Assembly (NCBI GenBank): GCA_021777375.1
Contig: JAJYDV010000001.1
Span: 136,864-190,885, forward strand
From: a bacterium
GTDB lineage: Bacteria; Patescibacteriota; Saccharimonadia; Saccharimonadales; UBA4665
Length of the DNA stretch: 54,022 nt
Reading direction: 5' to 3'
Positions 53,906 to 54,022 of the stretch are shown here, piece after piece. Each line of letters begins with the position of its first letter. The stretch's first letter is position 1. The notes beneath the pieces are model-generated. The model searched no databases and was not told the DNA's origin. It saw only the letters and a program-made list of their open reading frames with translations. The translations under genes and the position numbers were made by a program.

Positions 53906-54022
53906 CTAAACATTTAGCACACTTGTATTAACTGTAGCATGTTCAAAGCCGACTAGGCTTTGCAAGTACTCGATCGGTGTCATCATGCCAAGCATACTGT
54001 GTGGTCGGTAGAAGTTGTAGTC
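53906..54022 (-). mobile_element. 3' end of an insertion sequence transposase (integrase core, IS3/IS481-like)
   Basis: The last 38 codons of a minus-strand frame that continues past the window edge. It reads DYNFYRPHSMLGMMTPIEYL and ends ...TSVLNV before TAG (53906-53908). YN-x-x-RPH-x-x-LG-x-x-TP-x-x-Y/F is the classical C-terminal motif of DDE integrases of IS3 and IS481 elements. The stop codon sits in an inverted repeat CTAAATGTTTAG, and GGTCGACC follows a few bases on; the element end may be near 53885-53930, but no terminal repeat can be matched without the other end. Confidence 0.85.

Overview
The window looks like one contiguous piece of a small-genome Patescibacteria (Candidate Phyla Radiation) chromosome, most like an environmental Saccharibacteria (TM7). 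This placement is inferred from gene content and style; no phylogeny was run. Supporting signs are tight packing with 4-bp ATGA and TAGTG overlaps, many genes without a Shine-Dalgarno site, an orphan type IV secretion-like ATPase, stripped-down replication and repair proteins, a two-domain ThyX, and little biosynthesis. TGA acts as a stop codon, so the recoded UGA-Gly code is not in use. Both tRNA genes encode their CCA end.

Region by region: 1-4.7 kb holds a low-complexity protein cut by the window edge, a degenerate HAD protein, and a four-gene minus-strand operon. That operon encodes a membrane-anchored NAD(P)H:flavin oxidoreductase, ApbE flavin transferase, a bis-heme ferric-reductase-like membrane protein and an anchored extracellular beta domain. 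4.8-7.5 kb has two secreted Cys proteins and a TauE/DUF1634 exporter pair. 7.6-12.8 kb has tRNA-Asn, smpB, a divergent glycosidase/glycosyltransferase pair, a lipid kinase, a corrinoid adenosyltransferase and a glutaredoxin. 12.9-19.6 kb is a complete F1Fo ATP synthase operon (atpZ/I-B-E-F-H-A-G-D-C) with a proton-type c ring. 19.6-24.3 kb has mscL, an aquaporin with strong expression signals, and a helicase-nuclease. 24.3-28.3 kb carries respiratory parts: type II NADH dehydrogenase, an FAD-linked (D-lactate-type) dehydrogenase and heme O synthase. 28.3-34.5 kb is a regulatory block with two two-component pairs, a Crp-type regulator and two LPG-synthase-like membrane proteins. 34.6-40.4 kb has the secretion-type ATPase, tRNA-Gln, a dead Doc toxin gene, a secreted peptide, a nucleophile-less alpha/beta hydrolase and an AI-2E-type permease. 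40.4-50.1 kb is a minus-strand information-processing block (cysS, DHH phosphoesterase, recR, ybaB, GT-C enzyme, dnaB, dnaX, rplL, rplJ) headed by an L10 leader RNA. 50.2-54.0 kb has an unknown protein, the dcd and tmk-thyX nucleotide genes, and the 3' end of a transposase gene.

How the genes fit together: NADH and an organic acid could feed a quinone pool through Ndh and the FAD dehydrogenase. A heme-O oxidase, not in this window but implied by CtaB, would pump protons used by the ATP synthase. The 1.2-4.6 kb operon could be a second outward electron route from NAD(P)H via flavin and two hemes, effectively a NOX-like enzyme split into separate chains. Dcd, ThyX and Tmk form a short route to dTDP.

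The points most worth a second look are: the split NOX-like operon with ApbE; the Tmk-ThyX-ThyX fusion with complementary active-site motifs; five of ten convergent gene pairs ending in interlocked stop codons; nine genes with a -10 box only 5-10 nt before the start codon; and loss of zinc ligands in both DnaX and RecR.
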